Positions 1-14,136 are shown, counted from the stretch's first letter. The stretch is 64,000 nucleotides of DNA from Sporothrix humicola (GCA_021396245.1 WNYE01000010.1:310001-374000); one strand, 5' to 3'. Notes: generated by a model not told the origin, from the sequence alone. Made by a program: numbers and translations.

Positions 1-3000
1 GTGACAGATTCGATGCTGGCAACCAAGGCTCTCAGGCTGTTCGAAGAATCGAGAAATTCGAGAAATTCGAAAAGCGGATGGGCCTCTCGCCGAACGTTTC
101 GCACTTCTTCACCTATACCGTATCGGTTAGGTGCGTCCGGAGCGTCCTGTCGATGGGCAGTGTTAGTGAATCCACTGGTCAGGAGATGGACGTTTGCACG
201 ATTTTAAAAAAGAAATAGGCTAAGAGCATCAAGAGAGCAGAGGGATCAGAAAGCAGCGGCGGGCACCAATAGCGCCAGGAACAGCACCAGGACACAAAAA
301 AGAAAGGAATGGGAAAAGGAACAAGGAAAGGAACAAGATAGCGCCCTGTCTGCAACAGACCCGGCGTTCGAGAATTGGCAGTGGAAAGTGGGAAGGGGGA
401 AAGAGAAAAACGGGCGCCCGCACAGGTGCCACTGACAGTGCCAGCCGACCGGGCTAACTGGGATGAAGGATCGAGTTCGCCTTTTGCTGGGCAAGGAACG
501 AGTCAATGAGGGCGCGCCGGCAGGGGTTTGCGGGTAGGGGGGGTGGAGAGAACACTCGGCGCTGGCGGCGTTTCCCCCGTGCTTGTTTCTCAACGTGGTT
601 GGCCCTGGGCCAGGCTCAGCTAGCGGTACCTGTCTGTGCCCTTCCTGTGCCTGATGGTTGGCTTGGATTGGTGTTTGTTGGTGTGTATGTTGGTTTGGGT
701 TTTGGGGACTTTTTGGACTGGTCTTTTGGACTGGTCGATTTGATCGGTTAGGGGCTAGTGATAGTCCCTTTTTAGGTTGTCGATCAGGAAGAAAGGGCAA
801 GGGCAAGGTGCAAAGGGAGGGAGAGATCTGGATAGGAAAAAGGTGAAAGTGTAAAGATAGAGTGTGAATGGATTGTTCGGCCACAGTACTGCAATCAAAC
901 GAGTCGTTGTGCCTTGCGCTTTACACAGTCCTCCTGCACGCCGTGAACGAAAAAAAGGAGGGAGATGGTCCACATCGCTGGCGACCAAGCGGCCCCGTTC
1001 GTTCGGTGAAGGAGAGGGCGTGTGTAGAACAAGTGAAAAAAAGTGTGGAAGGGTTGCAGGGTCGCCGACGGCGAAAGGATGAGATAGGCCAGGGACAAAA
1101 GAGCGGTGCGTAGAAGATGGGGAAGATGCCGAAGAGACAAATAAAAAATGAAATAAAAACGAAATACACTCAGTTATAGAGTGTAGCGGTGCTCGACGAT
1201 GTTGAGGGTGCAATGTGTAAATTGGGAAGCAGACGCGCGCCAAGCAAGGCCGGTGCCCCGGGACAGCCTGACCCCTGGTTTGCGCGTGTGGCGTGAAGCC
1301 TTTTGCAGATTTGGAGGGACAGGCAAGAGGGCAGAGGCATTCGATGCAGCCAAAAAGGCCGTGTAAATTGCAAGGACGACAAGGGGACGAAAAAGAAAAG
1401 AAAGCAGAAAACAGAAGTGTAGATATGCAGGGTGCAGGTGGGAAGAAGCAATATGGGCAATATGGACAGATGAAGGATCTGGCGGAGTACAGCAGCGGGC
1501 AGATGGCTTTTTTTGTTCTGTTCTCTTGATCTTTTGCCAATCCGCCTGCCGTATCTCATGCCTGGTCCTTGTCTTGTCTCTGATGTAGGTACTGGGGCGT
1601 GTTTCTGTTCTCTTGATGCTCTGATGTTCTATGTGTTATGCCATTCATTACCTTGGAAAACGTACAGTTGATATCGGTGGGTGGATATGGTGCCGGGATA
1701 TCGAGACAGACTGTGGCGGCGGCAAGGTTTAGGCAGACAAAGAGTCAAACCAAAAACGCGTCGGCCGAGGGATGGAATAGCGAGTCGGCGGGATATCGCG
1801 ATAGGGAGAACGAGGCAGGGGGCGTCGCGGAAGATGTGATAGTCGGGGTAGCGAGGCTGGCGTCGATGGGCGAACTCCTGACAATGGGGGTCAGTGGCAG
1901 GTGTGGTTGTCCGGTTTGGGAAATGCGGTCGAAGGTCAAATCGAATGAACCCGCAAAGGCCAAATGGGAATGGCAGCTGAAGCTTCGTGGGCGACAAGCA
2001 AACGATGTCTTCCTGTTCGAGTGGGGAAACGAGGAGGTTGTCGGTAGGGATCTGCCTGGTGCGAGGACACACTAAGCTCTGAAGGGGATTTCGAGATTGC
2101 AGCCGTTTGATGGAATGGAATGGGATGGCGCGAGAGCTGGAGAGCTGGAGAGCTGGTGTGTGATATGATAAGTTTGGGAGATCGGCTAGGTGATTTTTGG
2201 ATATATGCTTGAGCTTTTGCCGTTTTTGTGAATTGCGTTTTGCGTTTTAGATTTTGGCGTTTCTGGGGTAGCTGAAGCTGGGAACGATGTTGTACGTCGT
2301 ATGCGGTGCGTAATACAAGGTCGTTATCCAAAGGAATAACTGGTCGACTCTAAACTGCTTGAGTGGTTCGAAAGTCTGTGTGGTTGCGCGCGCGTGTTTT
2401 TCTTTTTTGGGGATTGGGGCGTTTTTGTGTGCGTGTGCAAGCGATGACGACGTGGTCGGCCGAGCGGTCGTACGGTCCTATCGAAAGTGCCGGATGCCAA
2501 AAAGGGGCCAAGAAAAAAGAAGAGGTCGAAAGTTTCGAGGTTGCGCAATAAGGAATAAACAAGAATCCGGATAGAGATGACGAGCGAAGGACGAGAAAGG
2601 AATCGAAAGAAAACAAGAGGAAATGGTCGAGAAAACGAATGAGAACCGAAAAGAAATGCGAAGCGAAGGACGAAAAGGGCAACAAGGAAAAAAGAATACC
2701 GACCCAAAACAATCTCGCGCTTTCTATCTCGATGGTCGACGGGCAGAAGAGAAAAGGGGAAGAAACGAGCGGATGGGGAGAGTGTCAAGAAGAAAAGAGA
2801 GAAGATGAGAAACGAAAGACGCGAGAGAGATGACGGAGAGCGAAGGAGATTGAGAGGAGGGGAGAAAGACCCAGGAAAGAGGAAAGAAACAGGCGGAAGA
2901 AACAAGAGACAGGGCCAGCCAAGCTTGGGGCAGGCGGAGACGGGTGGCCTGTGGAGTATCGATGTGGCCAGGGAAAGAGCGATGGAGAGAGAAGGGGCAA

Positions 3001-3140
3001 AAAGAGAAAGAGCGCTCGGGAAGCTCTCCCAAGGACAAAGAAAGGATGAAAAGAAGGAGAGAGAAAAAAAATTAGGATAAAAAAAGGGACTGACAGCTAG
3101 GGAACAAGGAAGGGGGTCTGGCCAGACCATGGAATAGAAC
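1..3140. other. Non-coding, polypurine-rich on the + strand; possible leader of an off-window minus-strand gene
   Basis: I see no supportable gene here. Long stretches, especially 230-1170 and 2500-3080, are strongly biased to A and G on the + strand. In this window every recognised gene has a C/T-rich stretch on its sense strand just upstream of its start codon. By that pattern this block would be the leader or promoter of a minus-strand gene whose start lies left of base 1. That gene is inferred, not seen. The open frames present are low-complexity Ser/Phe/Leu/Pro strings caused by the skew. Short direct repeats occur at 51-68 (GAGAAATTC twice) and near 2135-2156 (GAGAGCTG units). Confidence 0.5.
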
Positions 3141-6100
3141 GTTGGAAAAGATACAGATGCGAGGTGGAAGAAACGCAGAAAGGCAGTGTCTCCATATGAT
3201 CGATCACCTTGTTTTTCCTTGTTTTGCTGTTTTACTTGCCCCCTTCTCACGCAGCTTCCCTCTCTGAGCCGCTGTATCTGCGTGTATTTGCGGATAGCTC
3301 CTGCACTTTTACAACGGCTTTCTCGATTTTGTTCTTCTCTTTTCTCGTTTATTTCCTTATCGGGATGTGCTCCCGCATGTCTTGGTGTGCACCTTCTCTC
3401 CGGAAAGGGGCGGTGCCTGGGGGGTCCCCCAGCGAACGCGGCAAAGGACCGACACAACAGGGCAGGAGTGATCGAGACCAACAGTTACGTATCGAGGCTA
3501 GTTATTACGGATTCTTGGCCGGGAAAGAGCGATGGTGGCTGCATCACCAATGCAGAAAAAAACGAAATGCGGGCTCGAACAAGCAACAGCGCCGCAACGG
3601 GAGATGCCTAAATTGCTTTGCTAGCAAACGTATTAATACATTGTAGAAATCATATGTCGTATTTCGACCGACAATTGGCCCGTCCCAACAAGAAAGCTTG
3701 TGCAGACTGGTAGACGCCTACTCAGTACTGGCAGACAAAATATAGAAGCCAAAAAAGCTGCCAAGTGCGGATGCACATGCTGTTGACCGTGAAGCAAATT
3801 TCTACAGAGGAAGAAATTTCTAAAAGTCTGCCCTCGTCTGCTGCGTAATCCTTCTTTCCTCTTCCCTGCCAGTTGCCCAGAAAGGGCAGCTATGTCGTAA
3901 GACGCAGACAGCTTACCTGTTCTGCTCTGAGATTGCGACCCTTCGTATTGACTTTTTCATGCAAGGGAGGGTCGCATGGCGTGTTATGCATTTAAGCGAA
4001 CAGCAGCGTTTGAAGAGATATGTTGAGAACGGTGCCAATCGCGATGCAAAGAGTACGCGTACTTGTCAGATAGAAGCCAAAAGTCAACATGGCCGACGAA
4101 TAGAAACTCGTCGTTCAGCTGCATCCAATAATGGCTGTTGGTCGAAATCCCAAAAAGACCGTAGAGGACCGTAGAGCACAAAGATACAGCGACTTGCATA
4201 AAACGGGGCGCCAGCGAGGCGTGACGCAGCGCTACTACGCGTCCGTCCGCAGTTGTCCAACTTTCCCAGGTTTCTGTCCCTCGGCGCGGGTTTGTCTTTT
4301 GGTGTGGCCGGGGTTGCACAAATCTCTCTAATTTTGTTATTTTGTTCAGCTATCGCAGCTCCTTCATTTGATTTCGAGCTTTGCCATGCCGAGGGCAAGG
4401 ACAAGAATCAAATTTTAAGGTCCGTCTGAAACCGTCTTGCGTGACAGGTGCTGATGGACATGTATTGGTTATGCGAATATCAAACTCCTATGCATGTATG
4501 CGATCATTCAATATCAAGAAAGGGGCAAAAAGAGATAGCTCTCGCGCACAAGCCAAATCCAATACGAGATCTATCCACCACCTTCGGGCACCAGCGACCA
4601 CCTCCCCAAGAACAGCCCAAGAACGACCCGAGAGCAAGAACCGCTGCAAATTTGCAAAAGCGGGTAGTGTTGTGGAGAGATGACGGAGTCTCCCAGCATC
4701 CCGAGCCACGGCTGCCTCTGAAAGTCTTGATGTTTCTTTTTCTTCGGTCACTTTTTCCACCTTGAAATTCCCCTGCAGGAACTTCAGGCTGTGCCTCGTC
4801 CGTTCTGGCAATGGTCAGACATGTCATTTGGGGGCAGGTCCCCATCGAAAGAAGAAAAAAAAACGAGAGCCGAATACACCCAAAATGATAACATAACCAC
4901 ATTCTCGTTATGGCATCCGGCGGAAAACATGTTGGGACGACAGTTGACTCCAGCGAACGCTGTCAAGATGAGTCGGAAGTCAAAAAGGGAACAGCCGAGC
5001 CTGCCACGCCAGCCCTATCCGTGCGCCTTTTACTTTTTCTGGATGTCATATCTGCATTGCTCTATTTTTGTCATTTTCATCGCAACTTCGTATCCTTCAG
5101 TCCCAGATAATTGGGTCGTAGTCGGGCGTCGCTCGCGACATACATCACACACGCTTTTTTCGACGAAGTACAGAGTCTATGCATCCTTCGTCTTTCTACC
5201 CTTACAACTCACGACGTCTCATGAACAAATGCAGGTCCCATTCACGATATCCACTGTCCACACGCGTCGCCAGCCGGTTGGTCCGTTTTTCTCAGCAAAA
5301 GATCTGCCCAATTCGAAGAAACACGCAACCCAAGGTCGACTTTCGTCATCAAACTTTATTTTGTGTGCAGCCGAGCTCGACTGTTCGATTTTACTGTGGT
5401 AAAGTCGACTCGAAGTCGACTTGAAGCTCCTTTTATGGAGCCACATACGTAAGAAGCGAAGTCTGTGTTGACGTGGGATGCCCGCAGCCGCAAAAAAGCT
5501 CGCGGCTATGGGGCCCAGAGACCCAGAGGCTAAGAAAAGAATCCATATGAGGGAGGGTCCGTCTTGTCCGCTTTCACGGGAGGAAAAACGAGGAAGGATT
5601 TTAAAGGAAGAAAGAGTTCAGTATCAGAGCCTGCCGGATCCTGCCGTCCTTTCCCAGTGGTCCCGTGTTATATGATTCCAAGCGGGCCTCAAGTGAGTTC
5701 GCGCTCTTTCTCTCTTCCATTTTGCAGAGTCGGTGTGTTTTCAACTCTATTTGTCACCAGCCTCTGAACTTCTAAAATCGCCGAGGATCCCGCTGCAAAT
5801 TCACAGGTTAGCCAAATTTTGATATTCGAGCCAGGGCCATTGTGCGACCAAGTCAGCCTCTCGAATGAGAAAATTCTTGGTGAAATTGGTGAAATATGCT
5901 CTAGGTTACAGGTGAGATATTTGTGAGAAACAAATCGACAACGGACACAACTGCATTTCTCCTGCATGTTAGTCGCTTGGCAGCACACCTTCTCTCATCT
6001 TTTCGTCCACTATCTTGTCGTCTGAAGTCGTATCGTCGTATCTATCGATTCGGAGACTTTATCTTGTCTCTCCTTCCTGCACAAATACGGCGTATCTGTT

Positions 6101-6926
6101 TGTTTTGAGTTTGGCTGGACTTTCTGACATCCCCTCCTTCTCTGGCGCGTTCAAAGTTCTTACATATTTCTCGTGTTTCCCTCTAGCCAATTTGGTTGGG
6201 TTGGATCGAGGGCAGCTGTATCTATTCTACGGCGACTTGTGAATTACTACACAGTAATTACGTCGTATGGGAGAAATACTTGCTGGGTCCTGCAATCGTG
6301 GCTGAGCCGCAAGAAAAGAGCCCCGGAAGAGCCCCATAGCAAGATGAGAGGGGCCTGGGACGGTCTGGCCAACATCGATCGCCATGCTCCCTCTCAGATC
6401 AACGAAAAGGAAGAAGGAAGAGCAGTGAGCTCTGTCAGCACCTTGTCCCAGTCCGAGGATGACCATGTCCAATTTTGCAAGTACACACTTTAGATTCAGT
6501 GCACACTGCACAAGCATCTTGCTTCAATTATGCACAGAACAAAAGGACCTTGCTGCAGGGCATTGCACATGCTCGACGAGAACGATGATGCCACTGTGCT
6601 GTATTTTCGAGAAGCAAGATCCCTGTCCAGCTGTGCTAGCCCGCCGCCGTGCGGAGGCGAGGGAGAAGAGATCGAAGGAAACCTCAGCAAGAAAAAAAAT
6701 CAAAAGAAAGGCCCCCGAGGCCCCATATAAAAAATACAGCTGCCTGTACCAAGACTCGTGGCCAAGGCCGGGCCAGGCCAGGGCCAGAACAGGGCCAGGT
6801 CTTTCGATCCGCGAGGCAGTTTTGATTTTGGGCGAGAGTTTCTTTTGATCTCCGTCTTCAGTTGTAATTGGAAAGACTGAGCAAGCGCAAGGCCAATTGT
6901 TAATTGCATGTATCATTTGTGTATCT

Positions 6927-6945
6927 TTTTTTTTTTTTTTTTTGT
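6927..6945 (+). repeat. Poly-T tract of 19
   Basis: An uninterrupted run of 19 T residues in non-coding DNA. No nearby gene uses it as an obvious polypyrimidine tract. Confidence 0.9.
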
Positions 6946-7700
6946 ATTTTCGTGTGAGAATCAGTGTAAAGGTACAAAGTAATATTGAGCGCGGTAGCTC
7001 AGTACTTTTGCAGAGCTGAAGCTCTTGATTTCTACTTTGATTCTTCCCCCATTCTCATTGCCTTCTCTTCCTTGAACATCTATCATGTTGCATCCTAGAT
7101 GGAGTGCATATGCTGTCGTTCAATCGCGGCCTTGTCCCCTTTTTTTCTGTCATTGAATTCGCTGCCTCGATTGCTTTTCACGGCTCTTTTTACATCTATC
7201 TTTGATGTTTCCAAGGGGCCTGGCTGAAAAACCTGTATCGAGTTAAATTGCGGCTACGTCAAAGACTTTTTTTAAGTGTGCCGCTGTGCCTCTTTTTTGC
7301 GATTGCTACCCCTGGTCCCATTGCAACATCCGGGACTTCATATCGTCTCTGTTTCTTTTCGTTCGGGCTTCCTCTGATTGTTCTCTCATCCTTACCAATC
7401 GCAGCCTGTGCAATAGGGTTGCATTGCGGAAGCTCTTTTGGCGTCTTCCATTTGAATTGTTTTCATCTTTTTTTTTCGAATTTTCTCTCCGGCTGCTCTT
7501 TTCCTCCTTTTTTGCCTCCAAATGTCCCGGCAGCGCCGGAAGGACCAGGGTGCAGGCCCAATTGAATTGAAAAAAGAGAGCTAGGGCCATCAGGAAAGGA
7601 TGCTCCAGCTCCCAGTTCACAAGGTGATCTCAGGGTGGTATTGAAATCGCACAGAAGAATGAGAGACAGTGAACATACGGCTACTCAGAGCAACTAGGCC

Positions 7701-7725
7701 AAAAAAAAAAAAAAAAAAAAAAAAA
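7701..7725 (+). repeat. Poly-A tract of 25
   Basis: An uninterrupted run of 25 A residues, the longest homopolymer I noticed in the window. No target-site duplication or retroelement coding sequence is evident on its left side, so a retroposed origin is not supported. Confidence 0.9.
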
Positions 7726-10724
7726 TGCAAGCTAAAGCATCGGCAACATCTCCAAAAATAGCTTGTGTGCATCGCTAGTGCTGGAAAAGTCGCGTTGAAA
7801 AAAAAAAATGCTTGCGTTTTTGTATCTTCAGGTATAGTTGGAGGGCGGAAGGGAAAAGAACCTACAAGTTCCGGCGAGTTGCTCACCAGCAATGCCAGCG
7901 TTCACCTGAAGATTTCTTTGCTCACTTCCCTCTCGCCCTCTTGTCTTATTTTTCTCTTTTTTCTTCTTTTTCCTCTTCTTGCACGCCATCTTCCGGCCTA
8001 AGAACCCACTTTCGGCTTTGATGGAGACGCTGCAGACTTTGGCTCTCGATGACTTTCGATGGTGTCGATGGCAGTTGATTTATGTTGCCTTATTCCGAGT
8101 GGTCTTTCGTTGGTAAGCCAGGAACGCACATAGTAAAATAACGCGTTTTGAACGCGCCCTGGATAAAGTGCGTTTGCGAGGTGCATAAAATATGGCACGG
8201 ATTGCGTATTACCAAATACGCTCCAGAGTTGTGGTTGCAGTTACGACAAGAGCCGCACATCTCAGGAACATGACCCTGAGACCGTATGAGATATCTTTGA
8301 GGGTTGTATTTCAATAAGATAAAAAAAAATACAATCATGTCTCCTTGTATTGTTTGAATTTTCCTTCCATTTTTCTGCAGTAGGCAGTCTCCCATGCTGC
8401 AACCCACTTCAACGCCACACACCAAAATAGTGTACCATTCAGTGCATGCAGGTGTGTGGACTGCAGTCAAAGGTCCCGTGGAAGTATAATGTACTCGTAA
8501 GATACAAGTCGTAGTCGCTGTCTCGATGCTCGGTCTCGTTAACAAGCTGCCCTCTTGTTCTTATCCCTGGCCCGTTTATTCGCTTAAGGTAGTCTTTTCC
8601 ACTATTCGCTGTTGACGAGTTTTTAATGCGGGCTTCCTTTAAATTCTTTTCTTTGTTCTCTTTGGCGGGCTACCACCCGTAGCGGTCCACTAACACATTT
8701 AGGCCATGTTGAATAACAAGAAAAATCAAAGACAAAAGACAAAAAAGGCCAGGCACGGAAATCGGATGTATCTTACAACAAAAGCAGAAGCTTGCCCTTG
8801 CTGATCAGGTCCAGGCCCGATCTCAGGTACCGGGAAGCGGGAAGCTGGTGGCTGCTTTTCTTTGTCTGTTGAAAGGGTCTTACTGTTGCACGAGAGGGGT
8901 TGCCAGGTTTTATTGCCATTGTTAGTAAACAATGTGGTGATATATGTAAGAGCAGTATTGTTCCTGCAGTCTTGTTTTGTGTTGGTTTTTTATAATTTAT
9001 CGTTTACTGTTATTATTGTTTACGATGGGGTTTCTTCTATAAAAAATGCCATTGTTGCAATTTTATTTTTATTTATTTTTTATTCGTTTAATCAAAAAGG
9101 AAAAGAAATAGCAAAAAAACAACAAAAACAATGAAAAGGTCACAGAAAAAAAAAGTCAAACATGTAAACAATAACCATAACCATCAAAGAACAAGCTTAT
9201 CCTTATTTCTTATTCAACAACATTGACACACATGTCAGTGAAATGGCGTGATAGCTCTGGCTTGTCCATGAGGCTCTCCAAAAATAAAAAGTCCGCGACA
9301 ACAGGTATGTAGTGTAACGGAAAAGAGATGCAACGCCTTGCCCTCCCACCCGTAAGGAATGCATCCGAGACACAAGAAAAAAACACAAAAGACAAATTAA
9401 AAGACAACGGAAGCCCCAAGACGATCGATACAGCATTTATTTGAGACAATGCGCCGTAGATGGGTAATAAGCAAGGAGCAATATGGACTGCTGCATTCTT
9501 TATGACGGAACTACCCCAAATCCTGAAATAGACGACAGGGCGAAAAATGGGAGAGCTCTCGAAGAAAAGGATCTGAGCTTCTGGGAGCTCCATGTCGATT
9601 GTTCCGCTTTCCGTGCCTCGACCAGTTTTATTCTCGTGCATCCCGTATTTTCGTAGCCCTATGTATCTTATCTTTTACACGAAAAGAGAAAGGAGAAACG
9701 CGGAGATCGCCTGGCCCCTGGGAATCAGCCCTTGCTGGAGCTCAGAGATCGACCCAATGGCAGGGCGTTTGTGCCCAAATCTCCAGCGCGGCCAGGCCCT
9801 GTCCGACTGGAGAACCCGAGTCTTGAATCTCGAACGCCTCGAACGCCTGCAGATAATACTGGAACCTCACAATCGATATTGAGCCTGTCTTATTGAGAGT
9901 CAATGGGTTCGGTCTGGCATTTTCAAACAATGTATTACAGAGCCATGTCTTCGCTATGCCTGACGTTTGCAGAGCTTTAAATGAATTAAAAAAAAAAATC
10001 AGCTACAAGTCAACGAGTTCTTAAAATATCCCTCCACCTGCCCTTATTTACACTCTTCCCCCTTGTGTCAATTTTTTTTAATATCGCCAACTTTTAACAC
10101 GAACAAAAGTGAGATCTGCTGCCTTATATAAGTTGTTATCAAAAGATCTTAGTTTTCACGGGTTTCGCTGTACCAGATTTCAAGACTGTTCTCCAGCGCA
10201 CAGAACACAGAAACACAGAAACACAGCAGGTTCAACCAGCAAGCATCTTCCATGTTGGTTATTTCTCCGGACTTCCATGCACTGGCGCGTCTCTTTTCGT
10301 TTCTCGAGGCGCCTTGTGCTTTTCGTCCTTCTCATCAAGCCACACCATCATTCTGACGAGTGCCGTCTTGTTTTGCTGTCGTGTTTTTACGTGGTTATTT
10401 TCTGTGAAAATGCAAGCTATTTAATAAAGAGTCTCCAGACTGCAGCGCCAAGACAATATGCTTGATTGTTTGAGGCTTCCCCCTGTGCGCTCTTCTGTGC
10501 ATTTCTTTTTCTTCATCTCGTTTCGCTTGCGTCAATCTCGAGGCGCTGACTTTTGCTGCTCTCTTATTCTCAGCTCCCCCACATTATCTTACCTTGCCCC
10601 TGTTCTTTTTTTCTCTTCTTCTTTGACCTCATTTTCGTAGCCCAAAAGAGGCGCAAAATTAAAGTTTGTGCCCCTATGTGGCGGTCAACAGATGATATGC
10701 CGGCAATTTTGTCAATGCTCTTAG

Positions 10725-10733
10725 TACTCCGTA
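10725..10733 (+). repeat. Interspersed motif TACTCCGTA
   Basis: One of five exact copies (either strand) of this 9-mer in the window, all outside coding exons. The others start at 11523 (reverse complement), 26085, 43783 and 59523. Confidence 0.75.
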
Positions 10734-11522
10734 TATGTGAACATGTGTGGGGGAAAAGCAAAGGATTCGTGGAATCACACGCAGTAGTTTGTTCTCGCTT
10801 CGCCAATTCGCTTTGATATCGGATCATTTGGGCCCAAGAAAGCTCTCTTTTGTCTGGTTTTCTGGTTCTCTGACAATGCATGCTGGCAATATATTGGAAC
10901 AAGTGCTCCGCACACTCGGCGTGGAGCCCCTGTTCGGCGCAAGAGAGAAAAGAAAAGAAGGATGAAAAGTGATAGAACGCATCGTAGCGTTGAGTGGTTG
11001 TGGGCTTTACAATTTAGATACGAAGGAAATGCACCCTCGCCAGCACACGGCCATCGCACAACACACTCCGTCTGGAAGGTGAGCATTCGTGGCCAACGGA
11101 GCTTCTCAACAAGATAAAAAGATAAAAGTAAGGTGCAGGCCTGGGATGGAGAGGCCCGAAAATGGGAGGCCCGGACCACGAAATGCGAGGCCCATCAAAC
11201 GATCAAAAACGGAGAGCATACCCTTGCCATGTCTGAGAGCCACTGATTTCCCTTCCAATGCTACGGTGAGATACAGGGGCTTCCTGGGCATGCGTGGCGG
11301 TCCTTTGTGGCCTCGAATTGTGTACCGCACAGAGTAGGAATATGCGTTTATCTCTTGATTGTGCGCAGAAATCATTGTTTTCCTCCGGGGCCTTGTTTTT
11401 CGGCGACCATGGGACGCGTTGCAGTGGCCGGCCTCGACAAGGAAGGCCGACTTGTTCTGATGTTGTTTCGGTGGAATTAGATGGTCTTTTGGAGTCGCAA
11501 TCTACCTGCATATTCAAAATAC

Positions 11523-11531
11523 TACGGAGTA
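11523..11531 (-). repeat. Interspersed motif TACTCCGTA (reverse complement)
   Basis: TACGGAGTA on the + strand, the second exact copy of the interspersed 9-mer, about 800 bp from the copy at 10725. Confidence 0.75.
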
Positions 11532-12505
11532 CGACGTACAATAGCAGAATAGTCACCACGGTCAGGGCGTCTTTTGAGACTTCCTCCCGCACAGCTGGCA
11601 CTTTCACCCCCTGTTCGATTACGTCGTTACCATTGGGAAATGCTACTCTTCCCAAATAACCGCTTTCGCGTACCTTGATTTTGGGAGACGTGTTGAACGT
11701 TTTTCTTGGCTTTTTGGCCTTTGGGCAGCGGGACGAGACGCACGGTTTCCAGGCTTTTGCAAAGAGCCGCCAGAACGTGTCAATATGTGCCGCCTGTTAA
11801 TGGCTGTGAGGATGTCAACCACTCCGATCCTTTGCTTCTATTGCATATTCCTTGACTGCCGCGCAGTGTGTTATCAAACCGCCTGAAGAGATCGTTTGGG
11901 TCCGGCGCAAAGACTCCGGATTTACCGTTGTAAATAGGAGGGATACAAGGTTATTCTTGAAGAAACACAGTTGCAGGTCGCAGTGTTGCAGATGTTTGAA
12001 GATTCAAGATGCAACAAAGCGATATTTAGAGGTAGATTGTAATGTGTAGGTGAAGCAAGAAAAATACGGAGAGGCAAAAAAAGGAAATCACCTCTAGATA
12101 ATTGGGTGTCAGTGGCGGATGGATGCTAGATTCATTACGGAGAAAATGCAATTTTAGTTTGAATATCGGCGATGCGCCCATGTCGTGCAAAGACGCGATA
12201 TCTCGATGCGACGTACGTGATGGGAGGGAAAGAAAATGAGATAAATTAAAACTGGATAAAAACAACAGGAGACGGGTTTTGAGGGTGGATTTGAGATGGA
12301 CACAAATCACCGAGATCAGAAAAAGATCAGAAAACAAAAGATGATATCGAGATGGGTTGCAACCCTGCGGCGCAAAAGCCAAAGAATATCCCGATGGCTG
12401 CTCACAGCCTGCAAAAGAAATTTAAAATTTAAAAATTTAAAATAAAATAAACAAATAGCAGTAAGGAGTACGTACGTATGCATGCAAGTCACGGCGCCAG
12501 ATGAA

Positions 12506-12563
12506 AGGCGAGAGGCGAGAGGCGAGGCGAGGCGAGGCGCACGATATCATGAAATCATGATAT
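12506..12563. repeat. GCGAG tandem array abutting a 20-bp palindrome
   Basis: 12506-12540 is built of GCGAGAG and GCGAG units in tandem. It is followed almost at once by an inverted repeat at 12544-12563 with perfect 9-bp arms (ATATCATGA / TCATGATAT) and a 2-bp centre. It lies in the gene desert and has no assigned role. Confidence 0.7.
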
Positions 12564-14136
12564 GCGGAAGACAAGTCAGAAAAGCTACAAAATCAAACAA
12601 GTCCGCGGCGTTCTTTCTTTACCTTTTTTTTTTTTTGGCTACACCTCTCACCTGGCGTTGGTGGCATATCTGAATATCGTGGTGACACATTTGGCGCACG
12701 CGGTCCGGGCAATGTCGTCCATGTGCAGCAGACGCCACCGAGCTTGTATCTGTCTTTGAGGATGTCTTGTAATTTTTGTCTGATTTTGGACGGGCGAGAA
12801 CTCTGCTAAAAGTCATCGTGACCGTGTGGCTTGCTGATAGGGAACAAGACAAGAAAAGAGACAAGAGATAGGGCTTTGGAGAGCGCACAAACGACCCCTC
12901 TTTATGCTGTGACACTCGAATATTGTCCAGGGATTTTGATTTTGTGCAGACGTGCAGGCCTGATTTTATGCTGATATAAATTATCATCAGATTGCCTGGT
13001 GGTAGTAGCAGGTAATGGAACACAGCACATAATTTGTGGAAGTGGTCAACGATACATGAATATCAGGAGTTCAGGATTGTTCTACTACGAGCCAACATAT
13101 TTTGTGAATCTCCGGGTACATTTAATGGTTCACGGCCCATTCTGACAGAGCTTACTTTTTCTGCCCGGATTTTCTTGCAGTCTCCTCTTTGGTCTTTCCG
13201 TGTATCTGTTTATGGATTATGCCGTGCCACGGTCCGAGGATATGCCAAGACAGCGAAATGCAGATTCAGAAACAAAAGATGCAGATACGGGCAAAACCAG
13301 GAGGTGGCAGACTCGCGGAAAGGCAACGACCAAGTCCGGGGAAGTTGGGGAAGTATTTTGGGCTTGCTGTCCTTCCTCGTTGTCGGCCTTGCTATTCTCG
13401 TGACATGGGCAAGGATAGAAAAATTAGAACAAAAGTGTTGAGAAAAGGACGGCGGAAGATATATCTTGCATGCTGGATATCCATGTTTCTGCACTCCCGC
13501 CTGCACCGGTCTGTGCATTCCATCTATATGAGAACGTGGCTTGCATGGAGGATAGTTCCGACAAAAAACAAAAATAAAACAAAAGACATAGGTGGGAAAT
13601 ACGAGGCGCAGATAGACTGTATCTCGGCTTCTTTTGCGAGCAAACCGGGCGCTGAATATTGTTGCTCAAACTGTTTGATCTCTCACCAGACTTTCTTATT
13701 TTTTGTTTATTATTTTATTTAAGGAGGCTGGTCTTTTGGTCGGTGAGCATCATTCTTCCACATTTCTCTTCCCACATTGTAAATAACCGATGATCAAACC
13801 ATGGCACTGGGAGAAGAAGAAGATGAACCGGTCATAGATGCGTGAAATCCAAATAGCACAGAGCAAGATCCCGTTTAAGCAATACGCCAAAACAGGTAAA
13901 AGCAGGGCTGGCGAGAATAAGACCAACAACTTTAAACGAGCTGTATATTGTGTATATTGTGTAGATTGCCGGCCATCTCGGGTAATAGCTGCACCAACAG
14001 ACGACCTGTGCCTTGACTGTGCCCTCGACCTGCGTTTACCTGCGGTTATGTCCATTTTATGTGCTGTTTATGTGCCTTGAATGAGCCGTCTGCGGCTGCC
14101 TACTTTGTTGCCTTGGCCGTGAATATCAATCAAAAA

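Noticed and set aside
1629..2075. Open frames of about 145 codons on both strands over the same 440 bp
   Set aside because: Neither has a recognisable motif, splice context or leader; double-open stretches of this size occur by chance at this GC content.
2324..3481. 385-codon minus-strand open frame
   Set aside because: Ser/Phe/Leu/Pro low complexity throughout, generated by the polypurine skew of the opposite strand; no domain and no codon bias like the real genes.
6985..7060. tRNA-like start (GCGGTAGCTCAGT)
   Set aside because: An A-box-like string without a matching acceptor stem, anticodon arm or GGTTCGANTCC B box downstream.
7701..7725. Poly-A run as the tail of a retroposed sequence
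   Set aside because: No flanking target-site duplication, source gene similarity or reverse transcriptase was seen.
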